Part shown: positions 53,057 to 61,896 of the stretch, in pieces
How positions within the stretch are numbered: the stretch's first letter is position 1
How the letters are laid out: every line of letters begins with the position of its first letter
Assembly: GCF_018130765.1 (NCBI RefSeq)
Contig: NZ_JAFCJZ010000016.1
Span: 1 to 64,000 of the forward strand
DNA: 64,000 nucleotides
Direction of reading: 5' to 3'
Origin: Bradyrhizobium iriomotense
Lineage (GTDB): Bacteria; Pseudomonadota; Alphaproteobacteria; Rhizobiales; Xanthobacteraceae
Translations under genes and position numbers: made by a program
Notes under the pieces: model-generated
Told to the model about the DNA's origin: nothing
Databases searched by the model: none
Seen by the model: the letters and a program-made list of their open reading frames with translations, nothing else

Positions 53057-53716
53057 TCAGCTGTCCTTCCAGGACGACAGGGCATGCGCGACGCAGCCGT
53101 TGATATGGTCGCTGAGAACGGCCCTGGCGTTCTTGATGTCACGCTTCAGCGCGCATTCCAGCAGCGCCTTGTGCTGGTTGATGGTCTCCGTGCCCCGATA
53201 GCGCAGCGCATAGCGGAAATATTTGTCGAACACGATGGCGTGGGTATGCATCAACTCGCGAGACCCGCAGCTCGAGATCAGCGCCTGGTGGAATTCGCCG
53301 TCGTAGCGCTTGCGCAGCTCGGGATCGTCGCCCTCCTTGAGGACGGTGCGTTCGGTCGCCGCCAGTTTGTGATGCGCGGACACCACGCGGCCCTCCCATT
53401 CGACGTCGCCGGCACGGAACGACTCGGCCATCGCGTGATGCTCGAGCAGGATCCGCAGCTCGGCAAGCTCGCGCAGGTTCTGAATCGAGATCGGCGCCAC
53501 CTCGAAGCCACGCTGGCCTTCGGCGACGACGAAGCCCTCTGACGTCAGGCGATTGAGGATCTCACGCAGCGTCGAGATGCTGACGCCGTAATCTTCCTTC
53601 ATGGCGTCGAGCTTGAGACGCCCCGATGGCGTGAGCACGCCGAAGATGATGTCGGACCGGATGCGCTGATAGCCGCTGTCGCCCGCCGACAAAGGTCGTT
53701 CCTCGAGTGCTGTCAT
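53057..53716 (-). CDS. GntR-family regulator, FCD subfamily
   Basis: A 219-residue regulator with winged helix-turn-helix at about 15-75 (DYGVSISTLREILNRLTSEG) and an FCD domain whose metal-type ligands are in RYDGEFHQAL, NQHKALLEC and LSDHINGC. It leads the M24/SMP-30 operon with a 50-bp gap and diverges from the TRAP transporter, so it probably regulates both sets. Confidence 0.93.
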   Translation of the reverse strand: MTALEERPLSAGDSGYQRIRSDIIFGVLTPSGRLKLDAMKEDYGVSISTLREILNRLTSEGFVVAEGQRGFEVAPISIQNLRELAELRILLEHHAMAESFRAGDVEWEGRVVSAHHKLAATERTVLKEGDDPELRKRYDGEFHQALISSCGSRELMHTHAIVFDKYFRYALRYRGTETINQHKALLECALKRDIKNARAVLSDHINGCVAHALSSWKDS

Positions 53717-53943
53717 GCCTTCTGATCCCGTTTGTCCGGATCGCCGGTCAACCCGCAGGCGACCGAACCATCAATGTTGCCAGCAATATAGCAGACTTCG
53801 ACAATATGACGTCTATAGAAATATCATATGAAATGAAGATCATCGTTTGACATGGAAATATATGTATGATGTGTAAATAAACGGAGGGTGCGGAAAATGA
53901 TGGCTTAAGCTGCCTTCGTGCCCGGTCGAACAGGGAGGAAATG
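53717..53943. promoter_or_regulatory. AT-rich divergent control region (GntR / TRAP)
   Basis: 227 bp between divergent genes, conspicuously AT-rich at 53790-53880. ATCATA (53823-53828) and TATGAT (53865-53870) form an inverted pair 36 bp apart, and CATATG lies at 53825-53830. These are plausible GntR half sites, but no confident operator or promoter hexamers could be assigned. Confidence 0.35.
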
Positions 53944-54963
53944 ATGAGCTTGTTGGTACGGGCGCTGTCTGCGACGGCGATCTGCGTGGCGCTGACGGTT
54001 GGTGCATCCGCCGCCGATGACATCCAGGAGCGGACGATCAGGTGGGGTCACCTGAACAACACCGATCACCCCGTCAGCTTTGGCGTGCAGAAGTTTGCCG
54101 AGATTCTGCTGGCGAAGAGCGGGGGCAAGATGAAGGTCCGTGAGTTCGCGGCCTCACAGCTCGGCAACGAATTGCAGCAGCAATCGGCGCTCCGCGGCGG
54201 CACGCAGGAGATGCTGTCGGCCTCGACGACCTCGCTCGCGACGGTCGTTCCCGAGTTCGGCCTGATCGATTTCCCGTTCCTCTTCAACACGACCGAGCAG
54301 GCCGACGCGCTCGCGACCGGAAAATTCGGCACGGCGATGCTCGATACCCTGCCGTCGAAGGGGCTGATCGGTCTCGGTTATTGGGGCCTGGGCTTCCGCA
54401 ACGTCACCAACAGCACCCGGCCGATCACCAAGGTCGAGGACTTCAGCGGCCTCAAGCTTCGTGTGATTCCGAACCCGGTCTATCTCGAAAGCTTCAGCGC
54501 GTTTAAGGCGAACCCGGTGCCGATGGCGTTCGGCGAGCTGTACTCGGCGCTGGAGACCCGCACCGTTGACGGCCAGGAAAATCCCTACACGGTCATACTC
54601 TCCAACAAATTCTACGAAGTGCAGAAATACGTTTCCGCCACCAATCACACCTTCACGCTGAATATCATCCTGGTGAGCAAGGCGTTCTGGGACAAGCTGT
54701 CGCCGACCGAACAGCGCCTGATGCACGAAGCCTATCAAGAAAGCCGCGGCTACCAGAAGGAGCAGACGCGTCTTCAGACCGAAAAGGCCCTGGCGGAATT
54801 GCAGGCCAAGGGCATGCAGTACAATGCGATCGCCCCCGAAGAGACCGAGCGCATGCGCAAGGCGGTGCAACCGGTCACGGACAAGATCTCGGCCAATCTT
54901 CGTGTCGAGACAGTGAAGCTCTTCAACGACGAGGTCGAGCGCATCCGCAAGGACGTGAAGTAG
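53944..54963 (+). CDS. TRAP transporter substrate-binding protein (DctP-type)
   Basis: A 339-residue periplasmic TRAP binding protein. The signal peptide ends near GASAADD. The ligand domain includes RWGHLNNTDHPVSFGVQKFA, and the carboxylate-binding arginine lies in FSGLKLRVIPNPVY. ATG 53944 is 5 nt from GGGAGG; ATG 53941 is only 2 nt away and less likely. DctP proteins bind organic acids, usually through a carboxylate. It leads the operon with both membrane subunits. Confidence 0.95.
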   Translation: MSLLVRALSATAICVALTVGASAADDIQERTIRWGHLNNTDHPVSFGVQKFAEILLAKSGGKMKVREFAASQLGNELQQQSALRGGTQEMLSASTTSLATVVPEFGLIDFPFLFNTTEQADALATGKFGTAMLDTLPSKGLIGLGYWGLGFRNVTNSTRPITKVEDFSGLKLRVIPNPVYLESFSAFKANPVPMAFGELYSALETRTVDGQENPYTVILSNKFYEVQKYVSATNHTFTLNIILVSKAFWDKLSPTEQRLMHEAYQESRGYQKEQTRLQTEKALAELQAKGMQYNAIAPEETERMRKAVQPVTDKISANLRVETVKLFNDEVERIRKDVK

Positions 54964-55037
54964 TCGCCTTTCCATCACGCAGGCGGCGGAGCCGGCCACT
55001 GGCCGGCTCACACCCCTCATTTGCCTGGACGTCACGC

Positions 55038-55547
55038 ATGGCACGAGCTCTCGACCTCTATTGCACGTTCCTGAAGGCCGTCATTGCCGCGTGCCTTGCG
55101 GTCATGGTGGTGCTGGTGTTCGGCAACGTCGTGCTGCGTTACGGCTTCAACTCCGGCATCACGATCTCCGAGGAGCTGTCGCGCTGGCTGCTGGTCTGGT
55201 TGAGCTTCCTTGGCGCAATCGTCGCGTTGCGCGAGCACGCCCATCTCGGCGTCGACACCCTGGTCCGGATGTTGCCGCCTTTCGGCAAGCGCGTCTGCTT
55301 CGTCATCAATTATTGCCTGATGTTGTTCGCCGACTGGCTGCTGCTCTCCGGCAGCTGGCGCCAGACCATCATCAACATCGACGATCGTGCGCCGGCCACC
55401 GGCCTGTCGCTTGGCATCTTTTACGCGGTCGGCGTGATCTTCGGCGTCTCGGCCGGGGTCATTCTTCTCTACGACCTCGTCCGCGTGCTGACGGGGCAGG
55501 CCAGCGAAGCCGACATGGTGGCAGTCAAGGAATCGGAAGAGCACTGA
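55038..55547 (+). CDS. TRAP transporter small membrane subunit (DctQ-type)
   Basis: A 169-residue protein with four hydrophobic segments and the DctQ landmark VLRYGFNSGITISEELSRWLLVWLSFLG (a conserved stretch around residues 35-60). It pairs with the large subunit downstream, 22 bp away. Confidence 0.94.
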   Translation: MARALDLYCTFLKAVIAACLAVMVVLVFGNVVLRYGFNSGITISEELSRWLLVWLSFLGAIVALREHAHLGVDTLVRMLPPFGKRVCFVINYCLMLFADWLLLSGSWRQTIINIDDRAPATGLSLGIFYAVGVIFGVSAGVILLYDLVRVLTGQASEADMVAVKESEEH

Positions 55548-55569
55548 TGCAAGCGATCGGGATCACGCC

Positions 55570-56850
55570 ATGACGATTGCCGTCTTCACCTTTTCGCTGC
55601 TCGGTGCCATGGCGTTGGGTATGCCGATCGCCTTTGCGCTGATCGTCTGCGGCGTCGCGCTGATGAGCACGATCGACATGTTCGACGCCCAGATCGTGGC
55701 GCAGAACGTCATCAATGGCGCGGACAGCTTTCCGCTGATGGCCATTCCGTTCTTCATGCTCGCCGGCGAGATCATGAACAAGGGTGGCCTGGCCAAGCGT
55801 ATCGTCAATGTCGCGCTCGTCGCGGTCGGACATTTTCGTGGCGGTCTTGGTTACGTCACGATCCTGGCATCCTGCATCCTCGCCTCGCTTTCTGGCTCGG
55901 CAGCGGCCGATGCGGCTGCGCTTGCGGCCCTGCTGGTGCCCATGATGGTGGCGGCAGGCCACAAGAAGTCCTATGCGGCGGGCCTGGTCGCGGCCGGCGG
56001 CATCATCGCGCCCGTCATTCCACCCAGCATCGGTTTCGTCATCTTCGGTGTCGCCGCCGGCGTCTCGATCTCGAAACTGTTCCTGGCGGGCATCGTCCCC
56101 GGGCTCCTGCTCGGGGCGGGGCTGTGCCTCGCCTGGGCGTGGGTGGTGCGGCGGGAGAATTTGACGCCGCCGCCGCGCGCCTCCTGGTCCGAGATCATGA
56201 AGGCCGTCGTCGACGGGTTCTGGGCGCTGATGCTGCCCGTCATCATCGTGGTCGGCCTGCGTTTCGGCATCTTCACGCCGACCGAAGCCGCGGTCGTCGT
56301 CGCCGTCTATTCGCTGTTCGTGGCGACCTGCATTTACCGCGAGCTGAAGCTTTCGCAGCTCTACGAGGTATTTGTCTCCTCCGCCGTGACGACCAGCATC
56401 GTGATGTTCCTCGTCGCGGCGGCGCTGGTGTCGTCCTGGCTCATCACGGTCTCGGAGATTTCGGCGCAGGTCGTCACTTTGCTGAAGCCCTTCATGGGCA
56501 ACAACACGCTGCTGATGCTTGCGATCATGGTCGTGGTGGTGATCGTGGGGACAGCGCTCGACATGACGCCGACGATCCTGATCCTGACGCCGATCCTGAT
56601 GCCGATCATCAAGGCGGCCCATATCGATCCCGTCTATTTCGGCGTTCTCTTCATCATCAACAATGCCATCGGCCTGATCACGCCGCCTGTCGGGGTCGTG
56701 CTGAATGTCGTTTGCGGCGTCTCTAGGATCAGCATGGAGGACATCATCAAGGGCGTCTGGCCCTTCATGATCGCGCAGCTGATCGTTCTGTTCGCGATGG
56801 TGTTGTTCCCGGGACTGGTGACGATCCCGGCCAAATGGTTCGGCGGCTAG
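55570..56850 (+). CDS. TRAP transporter large membrane subunit (DctM-type)
   Basis: A 426-residue DctM with about 12 helices. The signatures are FPLMAIPFFMLAGEIMNKGGLA, ASLSGSAAADAAALAALLVP, IAPVIPPSIGFVIFG and LDMTPTILILTPILMPI. It is the sodium-driven transport channel of the TRAP system. ATG 55570 follows the DctQ gene closely. Confidence 0.96.
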   Translation: MTIAVFTFSLLGAMALGMPIAFALIVCGVALMSTIDMFDAQIVAQNVINGADSFPLMAIPFFMLAGEIMNKGGLAKRIVNVALVAVGHFRGGLGYVTILASCILASLSGSAAADAAALAALLVPMMVAAGHKKSYAAGLVAAGGIIAPVIPPSIGFVIFGVAAGVSISKLFLAGIVPGLLLGAGLCLAWAWVVRRENLTPPPRASWSEIMKAVVDGFWALMLPVIIVVGLRFGIFTPTEAAVVVAVYSLFVATCIYRELKLSQLYEVFVSSAVTTSIVMFLVAAALVSSWLITVSEISAQVVTLLKPFMGNNTLLMLAIMVVVVIVGTALDMTPTILILTPILMPIIKAAHIDPVYFGVLFIINNAIGLITPPVGVVLNVVCGVSRISMEDIIKGVWPFMIAQLIVLFAMVLFPGLVTIPAKWFGG

Positions 56851-56880
56851 TCACGCACGCTGACAAAGGAGAGGCGAAAA

Positions 56881-57375
56881 ATGGCCGCTAAAATCATCAT
56901 CCTCAATGGACCCAATCTCAATTTTCTCGGCATCCGGGAGCCGCACATCTATGGCCGGACAACGCTGAAGGAGATCGAGGCGAGCTGCCAGGCCCTGGCG
57001 GACCAGCTTGGCGTCTCGATCTCGTTCCACCAGTCCAACATGGAGGGCGAGCTCGTCAATCTGATCCAGTCCGCCCATGGCAACGCGGATGCGATCATCA
57101 TCAACCCGGCAGGCTATTCCTTTACGTCGATCGCGCTGATCGATGCGCTGAAGATCTTCGAAGGCGTGAAGATCGAGCTGCATATTTCGAACATTCACGC
57201 GCGCGACGAGCTGCACCGCCACTCGATCACGTCGAGTGCCTGTACGTCGGTCATTTGCGGCCTGGGTCCGTATGGCTATATCGCCTCGATCCTGGCGGCC
57301 GTTCAACGGCTCGGACAATTGCCTGACACGATTCCGCCGGCCCTTCACGGGCTTGCCGCCGCCGGCAAGGCGTAA
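56881..57375 (+). CDS. aroQ: Type II 3-dehydroquinate dehydratase
   Basis: A 164-residue dehydroquinase with the class II hallmarks ILNGPNLNFLGIREPHIYG (catalytic Tyr and the loop Arg region), FHQSNMEGELVNLIQ, IINPAGYSFTSIALIDAL, and ELHISNIHARDELHRHS (catalytic His). It interconverts 3-dehydroquinate and 3-dehydroshikimate. Placed 30 bp behind a TRAP importer, it is probably a catabolic copy acting on imported quinate/shikimate-type acids, separate from the biosynthetic gene (inference). The ribosome site AAAGGAGAGG is excellent. Confidence 0.93.
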   Translation: MAAKIIILNGPNLNFLGIREPHIYGRTTLKEIEASCQALADQLGVSISFHQSNMEGELVNLIQSAHGNADAIIINPAGYSFTSIALIDALKIFEGVKIELHISNIHARDELHRHSITSSACTSVICGLGPYGYIASILAAVQRLGQLPDTIPPALHGLAAAGKA

Positions 57376-57388
57376 GGAGGAGAGCGAC

Positions 57389-58072
57389 ATGCGCGGAGCT
57401 GGATTTCTCGCCATCTGGAGCGACGTCGAGGCGCACGACCTTAACGATTACCGGCACTGGCTGACGCGCGAGCACACCACCGAGCGGGTGACGACCAGGG
57501 GCTTCCTGGCATCGCGCGTCTTTCGCGCTGTGAGGGACGACATAAACCGCTTCTTCATCCTGTACGAGCTGGAATCGCCCGAGGTTCTCGATGGCGAGGC
57601 CTATCTGGCGCGCCTCAACGCACCGACGCCGTGGTCGCAGCGCATCATGCCAAAACTCGGCAACTTCATGCGGGGCGGGGGCGTCATGGTCGCGCGGGCA
57701 GGACGGGGCGAAGGGGCCACGATCGTGGCGCTGCGGATCGAAAAGGTCCCCACAGACCCTGCGAAACTGGCTGAGGCGCTGGTTGCATGCGACGGGATCG
57801 TCGCCGTGCAGATCGGCACGACCGACGAGGCGCGGACATCGGTGCGGACGGCCGAAAAGGGCATGCGGAAGCAGGAGGGCTTCTTCGCTGGGCTGCTGCT
57901 GATCGAGGCGCTCGACGTGCCCTCGTTACAGGGCGCCTTGCGCCAGGTGCGCGTGATTGCACCTGAGGTCCTGAGCCGGGCGAGCGAGCCGGAAGTCTAC
58001 AAGAGCCTGTTCGCGCTCGACGCCCGCATCGCGTCGATGAGCGCGCGAGAACCCTGCGATCCCAACTGCTGA
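57389..58072 (+). CDS. Unrecognised conserved-looking protein, possible dimeric alpha/beta-barrel fold
   Basis: A 227-residue soluble protein with no signal peptide or membrane segment. It begins MRGAGFLAIWSDVEAHDLND, followed by HWLTREHTTERVTTRGF. This recalls two-fold ferredoxin-like (dimeric alpha/beta-barrel, DUF4286-like) proteins, but I do not recognise a catalytic motif. ATG 57389 has a perfect AAGGAGGAG site 13 bp after aroQ, so it is translated and belongs to the TRAP-aroQ operon. The C-terminus is cysteine-containing (EPCDPNC). Function unknown. Confidence 0.85.
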   Translation: MRGAGFLAIWSDVEAHDLNDYRHWLTREHTTERVTTRGFLASRVFRAVRDDINRFFILYELESPEVLDGEAYLARLNAPTPWSQRIMPKLGNFMRGGGVMVARAGRGEGATIVALRIEKVPTDPAKLAEALVACDGIVAVQIGTTDEARTSVRTAEKGMRKQEGFFAGLLLIEALDVPSLQGALRQVRVIAPEVLSRASEPEVYKSLFALDARIASMSAREPCDPNC

Positions 58073-58159
58073 ATGATTACGGGCCGTTTAACCAAAACAT
58101 GCAGAAGCTGTGGGACGATCTCCAGGTGAATGATGGGCAAGTCCAGATCTAGTCATATC

Positions 58160-58179
58160 GGCTCGGTGGAGAGCGAGCC
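58160..58179. terminator. Weak hairpin between convergent genes
   Basis: GGCTCG and CGAGCC with an 8-nt loop, in the 191-bp gap (58073-58263) between convergent genes. A 6-bp GC stem without a T-run is only weak evidence. Nothing else is visible in the gap. Confidence 0.3.
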
Positions 58180-58263
58180 TGGATCCAAAAGCCCGTACGC
58201 AATTGCAGGACGAGCCGTGTTGTAAAAATCGCGATGACGATTTCGACCCGAGATCATCGCTTC

Positions 58264-58749
58264 TTAGGCTTCCTTTCGCATAGAAATGCGCCTTCCGATG
58301 CCCTCGGGGTATCTTGTGCGTCGATGTCCTTCCGCAATGATCCGGAGGTCGGACTGCATTTCTGCAGGGAACGCGACAACTCTGCGTAACGTTAGATCGA
58401 CGTGAAGCGACATGTTCTCCGATGTCGCCGACAGCCATCCGTGGTGGGCATGTTGGAGCAGTCTGAATGTGTGGAGACGTTTCTCATCTGCGGCCAAAAG
58501 GAAAATTGAGACCCGCACAGGATCGTTAGCGTGAAGCTCCCGCAGATAGCGAATGTGACATTCGGCTGTAAACGTCGAATGCCTCGTCGTTTCGACATAG
58601 CGCGGACCTAAGCCGAATTGGAGCCAGAACTCATCAGCGGCGCGATCCAGTAGGACATGGTAGTACGCCATGTTGAGATGGCCGTTGTAGTCGACCCAAC
58701 TTGGGTCCACGATCATTTCGGAGGAAATGAAGGGGGCTCTGGAATTCAT
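58264..58749 (-). CDS. Hotdog-fold acyl-CoA thioesterase
   Basis: A 161-residue 4HBT-type thioesterase. The catalytic helix motif is VDYNGHLNMAYYHVLLDRAADEF, with Asp and Asn at the usual positions; a beta-sheet with TAECHIRYLREL follows. The DYNGHLN form is typical of thioesterases found next to carnitine/betaine genes. I chose ATG 58749; the longer frame runs into the IclR gene 37 bp upstream. It is probably co-transcribed with the IclR gene and releases CoA from an acyl-CoA. Confidence 0.88.
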   Translation of the reverse strand: MNSRAPFISSEMIVDPSWVDYNGHLNMAYYHVLLDRAADEFWLQFGLGPRYVETTRHSTFTAECHIRYLRELHANDPVRVSIFLLAADEKRLHTFRLLQHAHHGWLSATSENMSLHVDLTLRRVVAFPAEMQSDLRIIAEGHRRTRYPEGIGRRISMRKEA

Positions 58750-58786
58750 TTCGAAAGAGTCCTCGATCGGCGCGGCTAACGGTTGT

Positions 58787-59572
58787 CTACCCGCGCGACT
58801 TGATATTGGCGCCGAGCGAAAGGGACTTGGCCAGCGCGCCTGCAGCTGTGCGCAAGGCCTGCAGTCGCAGAGCCATCTTCTTATCCGTGACGCGTTCGGT
58901 CGGACCACTGATTGCCACGGAGTAAAAGACGCTGCCGCCGGGCAATATGATCGGGCATGCGAGCGCGGCAGATCCTTCATAGATCTCGCCGACGCATGTT
59001 GCGTAGCCTTGTTCGCGAACTGTCGCGAATTCCTTCTCGATCCAGCGCCTGTTGTTGTGTGTCAAGGAGGTAGGCGTCGGTAACTCGTGGGAAAGAGCTT
59101 CCGCGATCAACTCCTTTGATTGATATGCCATGATCGCCTTGCCGGAAGCTGCAGCGTTGACAGGCATTTCGAGGCCCTCGGCGACAAGCTGTCGCCATTT
59201 TACATCCGGGGCCTGCGACACCACGACGAAAACGCGAGCGCCCACGAGGCGAGCCAGGAAGCACGCTTCAGAGGTTGCCTCAGACAGTGTGCGAAGATGC
59301 GGGCCGGCGAGCGAAGCGAGCCATCCTTCTTCGGCGCTTGCATGAAGCAATCGTGTGATGCGCTCTCCCAATTGGTAGGTCCGCCCTCCGTCGCCTTCCT
59401 GAGCGAGATTGGAGCGAACGAGCCCCTTCAGAAGGCGATGCGCCGTTGTCTTGGGAAGATCAAGGAGAGACGAAACGTCGGCAAGCGTGATTGCTCCGGA
59501 GAAGGAGGCGATCAACTCGAGAACGTCGAAGTAACGCGTTAGCGGTCCAGGAGAGTCGTCTTTTTCAACCAT
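58787..59572 (-). CDS. IclR-family transcriptional regulator
   Basis: A 261-residue regulator with the N-terminal helix-turn-helix (ITLADVSSLLDLPKTTAHRL) and the IclR effector domain (VNAAASGKAIMAYQ, then GYATCVGEIYEGSAALACPI with the conserved Cys). It diverges from the second Liv-type importer, and the palindrome at 59792-59808 lies between them. The ligand is probably the transported acid or its CoA derivative. Confidence 0.93.
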   Translation of the reverse strand: MVEKDDSPGPLTRYFDVLELIASFSGAITLADVSSLLDLPKTTAHRLLKGLVRSNLAQEGDGGRTYQLGERITRLLHASAEEGWLASLAGPHLRTLSEATSEACFLARLVGARVFVVVSQAPDVKWRQLVAEGLEMPVNAAASGKAIMAYQSKELIAEALSHELPTPTSLTHNNRRWIEKEFATVREQGYATCVGEIYEGSAALACPIILPGGSVFYSVAISGPTERVTDKKMALRLQALRTAAGALAKSLSLGANIKSRG

Positions 59573-59743
59573 CGGTTTGATCGCGAGGAGTGAGGTCAGC
59601 CTTCGTCTGACTTAGGCGAGTTCGATTTCGGTCGCAACAGTGATCAACCTATCGACAGGGACCCGCGGACCGTAGCCGCTTTGCGCCGCTGCGGTGCGGG
59701 AGTTTTGGGCCATCTGCGCACGAGCCTTGCCTCGCTATGCGGC

Positions 59744-59773
59744 TTGACTCGCAAATGAGATTGAGTCTATCGT
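59744..59773 (+). promoter_or_regulatory. Possible promoter of the second Liv-type operon
   Basis: TTGACT (59744-59749) followed 16-18 nt later by TCTATC/TATCGT. The -10 fit is moderate. The IclR-type palindrome lies about 20 bp downstream, where a bound repressor would block transcription. Confidence 0.35.
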
Positions 59774-59791
59774 TTCGATATTCGGGAAAAA

Positions 59792-59808
59792 GTTCCGGAA
59801 ACCGGAAC
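59792..59808. promoter_or_regulatory. Candidate IclR operator
   Basis: GTTCCGG-AAA-CCGGAAC, a perfect 7-3-7 palindrome, 22 bp before the binding-protein start and in the divergent IclR/transporter gap. GTTCCG...CGGAAC-like palindromes are a known binding pattern of IclR-family proteins. Confidence 0.6.
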
Positions 59809-59829
59809 AGGCGCGCAGGAGGACTTAGG

Positions 59830-60984
59830 ATGCAGATCACTCGAAAGGCCTTTCTAAAATCGATCGCCGCGCTGTGCGTTGCGCCGATGGCCGGCGTTCC
59901 CGCCAGAGCCGAAGGGGGTGGTGAAATCCTGGTGGGTGCGACAGTTCCAATGACGGGCCCGCTGTCGCTGACCGGCCTTCAGTATCTAAATTCCCTGCGG
60001 CTGGCGGAAGAGAACATCAACAAGACCGGCGGGATCAATGGGCGCAAGCTCAAGATCGTGTTTGAGGACACGCAGGGTTCGAACAGCACGGCCGTCAACG
60101 CATATGTGAAGCTTGCGCAAGAGACGAAGCCTGCGTTCTTTTTCTTATCAAGCTATTCGACGCAGAACCTCGCGGTGTCGCCGGAGGTGAAGAAGGTTCA
60201 GGTGCCGGCGATGTATGCCGGGGGGGCGGATGCAATCGCGGAAGGCGGCAACGACTGGATGTTCCGTCTTCGGCCCACGGACAGTGTGGCCGCGGCCGGA
60301 ATGGTCGCGTGCGTGACGACTGTCCTGAAAGCCAGGAAGGTCGGTATTCTCTACATCCAGAACGATTTCGGACAAGGAGGCGCCGCGAGCGCGGTGAAGG
60401 CGCTCGAGGCGCAGAGTGTCGTCGTCGTCGGCAGGGAAGCCTACGGCCAGACCGACAAGGACTTCTCCGCGCAGATCATCAATCTGCGCAACAAGGGGGC
60501 CGAGGCCGTTCTGTTGTTCAATTATCCACAGGATGGGGCGCTGGTGCTCCGGCAATACAAGGCGTTGGGGATGAAGGCGCCCTTGGTCGGCTCCTCGTCA
60601 CTTTACGTGACTGCCACGATGCAACTGCTGTCTCCGGCGGATCTCGAAAATACGTTCTGTGTCCTCGATACCCTGGTCGATCCCGCCATGAGTCCAAGGA
60701 TGAAGGACTTCATCGAGCAGTATCGTGCAAAGTTCGGCAACGATCCGGATCCCTATGGGCTGGCCTACTATGACGGCGCCTTCCTGATGGCCGATGCGAT
60801 GCGCCAGGCAGGCCTAGATCCCGCAGCGCTCCAAAAGTGGCTGCTGACGCAGAAGAGCTGGGACGGAATTGGTCACAACTACGCCTACGACAGCAAGGGC
60901 AACGGTGTCCACGAAGTGGTGATCGTCAAGACGAAGGCCGGGAGCAAGGCGCTCGAGCTCGTCAAGAAGGTCACGCTAAGCTGA
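59830..60984 (+). CDS. Liv-type ABC transporter substrate-binding protein
   Basis: A 384-residue periplasmic binding protein. The signal peptide MQITRKAFLKSIAALCVAPM ends near PARAEGG, and the mature part begins ILVGATVPMTGPLSLTGLQYL. ATG 59830 is 9 nt behind AGGAGG; the open frame further upstream passes through the IclR palindrome and is rejected. It leads the second complete Liv-type importer of the window. Ligand unknown. Confidence 0.95.
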   Translation: MQITRKAFLKSIAALCVAPMAGVPARAEGGGEILVGATVPMTGPLSLTGLQYLNSLRLAEENINKTGGINGRKLKIVFEDTQGSNSTAVNAYVKLAQETKPAFFFLSSYSTQNLAVSPEVKKVQVPAMYAGGADAIAEGGNDWMFRLRPTDSVAAAGMVACVTTVLKARKVGILYIQNDFGQGGAASAVKALEAQSVVVVGREAYGQTDKDFSAQIINLRNKGAEAVLLFNYPQDGALVLRQYKALGMKAPLVGSSSLYVTATMQLLSPADLENTFCVLDTLVDPAMSPRMKDFIEQYRAKFGNDPDPYGLAYYDGAFLMADAMRQAGLDPAALQKWLLTQKSWDGIGHNYAYDSKGNGVHEVVIVKTKAGSKALELVKKVTLS

Positions 60985-61017
60985 ACTTGGTGCGGTCACG
61001 GAGCAATCGGAGCGCTC

Positions 61018-61893
61018 ATGGCGGATTTCTTCCAACTTGCGATTAATGGCTTTGCGATTGGCGGCGTCTACGCTCTTGCCGCCATTGGCTTCGTGATCGT
61101 GTACGAGGCGACGGGGGTCGTGAACTTCGCCGCCGGGCAGTTCGTGATGTTTGGTACGTTTGCCGGCGTCGCTGCTTTGGTGAATGCTCAGCTGCCATGG
61201 CCCATAGCGTATGCAGCGGCGTTGTTCGCCATGGCAGCGTTTGGCGTGCTGTTCTTTCTGCTCGTTTATTGGCCGCTCAAGCTTAGTCCCGCAGTAACTG
61301 TGATCATCGGAACGGTCGCCATCAGCATCACGATGCAGAACGCCGCCCTGCTCGTGTTCGGATCCTGGCCGGTGCGGATCCCGTCACCACTCGAGGGGAT
61401 GACGGTCGAGGTCGGTGGGGCTGTGGTCTCGGTGCACGCGTTGCTGACCATGGCGATAACGGCGCTGCTGGTCGGCGGTCTGTGGTTCCTATTGCATCGC
61501 ACCAGCTTCGGGATCGGAATGCGGGCGGTGGCCCAGGACGTTCAGGCCGCGCGGCTGATGGGACTGAAGGTTGGTCGCGTTCTCGCGATGTCATGGGTTC
61601 TCGGCGCGTTGCTGGCCGGTGCCGCCGGCTTGTTGCTCGGGCCAATGTGGTTCGCCGATGTAAACATGGGCGACCCCGTGGCACTGAAGGCGTTTGCCGC
61701 CACGATTATCGGTGGATTCGGTAGCTTGCCGGGCGCGGTGGTTGGAGGCATCTTCGTCGGTTTGAGCGAAGTGCTGGGTGCCTCGTACATTTCGTCGGCT
61801 TACAAGGACCTCATCTCGTTCGGCATCATGATCGGATTCCTGTTCGTTCGTCCGCAAGGGATGTTCGGCGAGAAAATCCAGGATCGGGGGTGA
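61018..61893 (+). CDS. Liv-type ABC transporter permease (LivH-like)
   Basis: A 291-residue membrane permease with the LivH features YALAAIGFVIVYEATGVVNF, GQFVMFGTFAGV and ATIIGGFGSLPGAVVGGIFV, and about eight helices. It lies 33 bp after the binding protein and 3 bp before the partner permease. Confidence 0.95.
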   Translation: MADFFQLAINGFAIGGVYALAAIGFVIVYEATGVVNFAAGQFVMFGTFAGVAALVNAQLPWPIAYAAALFAMAAFGVLFFLLVYWPLKLSPAVTVIIGTVAISITMQNAALLVFGSWPVRIPSPLEGMTVEVGGAVVSVHALLTMAITALLVGGLWFLLHRTSFGIGMRAVAQDVQAARLMGLKVGRVLAMSWVLGALLAGAAGLLLGPMWFADVNMGDPVALKAFAATIIGGFGSLPGAVVGGIFVGLSEVLGASYISSAYKDLISFGIMIGFLFVRPQGMFGEKIQDRG

Positions 61894-61896
61894 TCG

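Noticed and set aside
55525..56622. Minus-strand open frame of 365 codons, very rich in Asp/Arg/His
   Set aside because: Antisense shadow of the DctM gene; the composition is an artefact of reading hydrophobic codons backwards.
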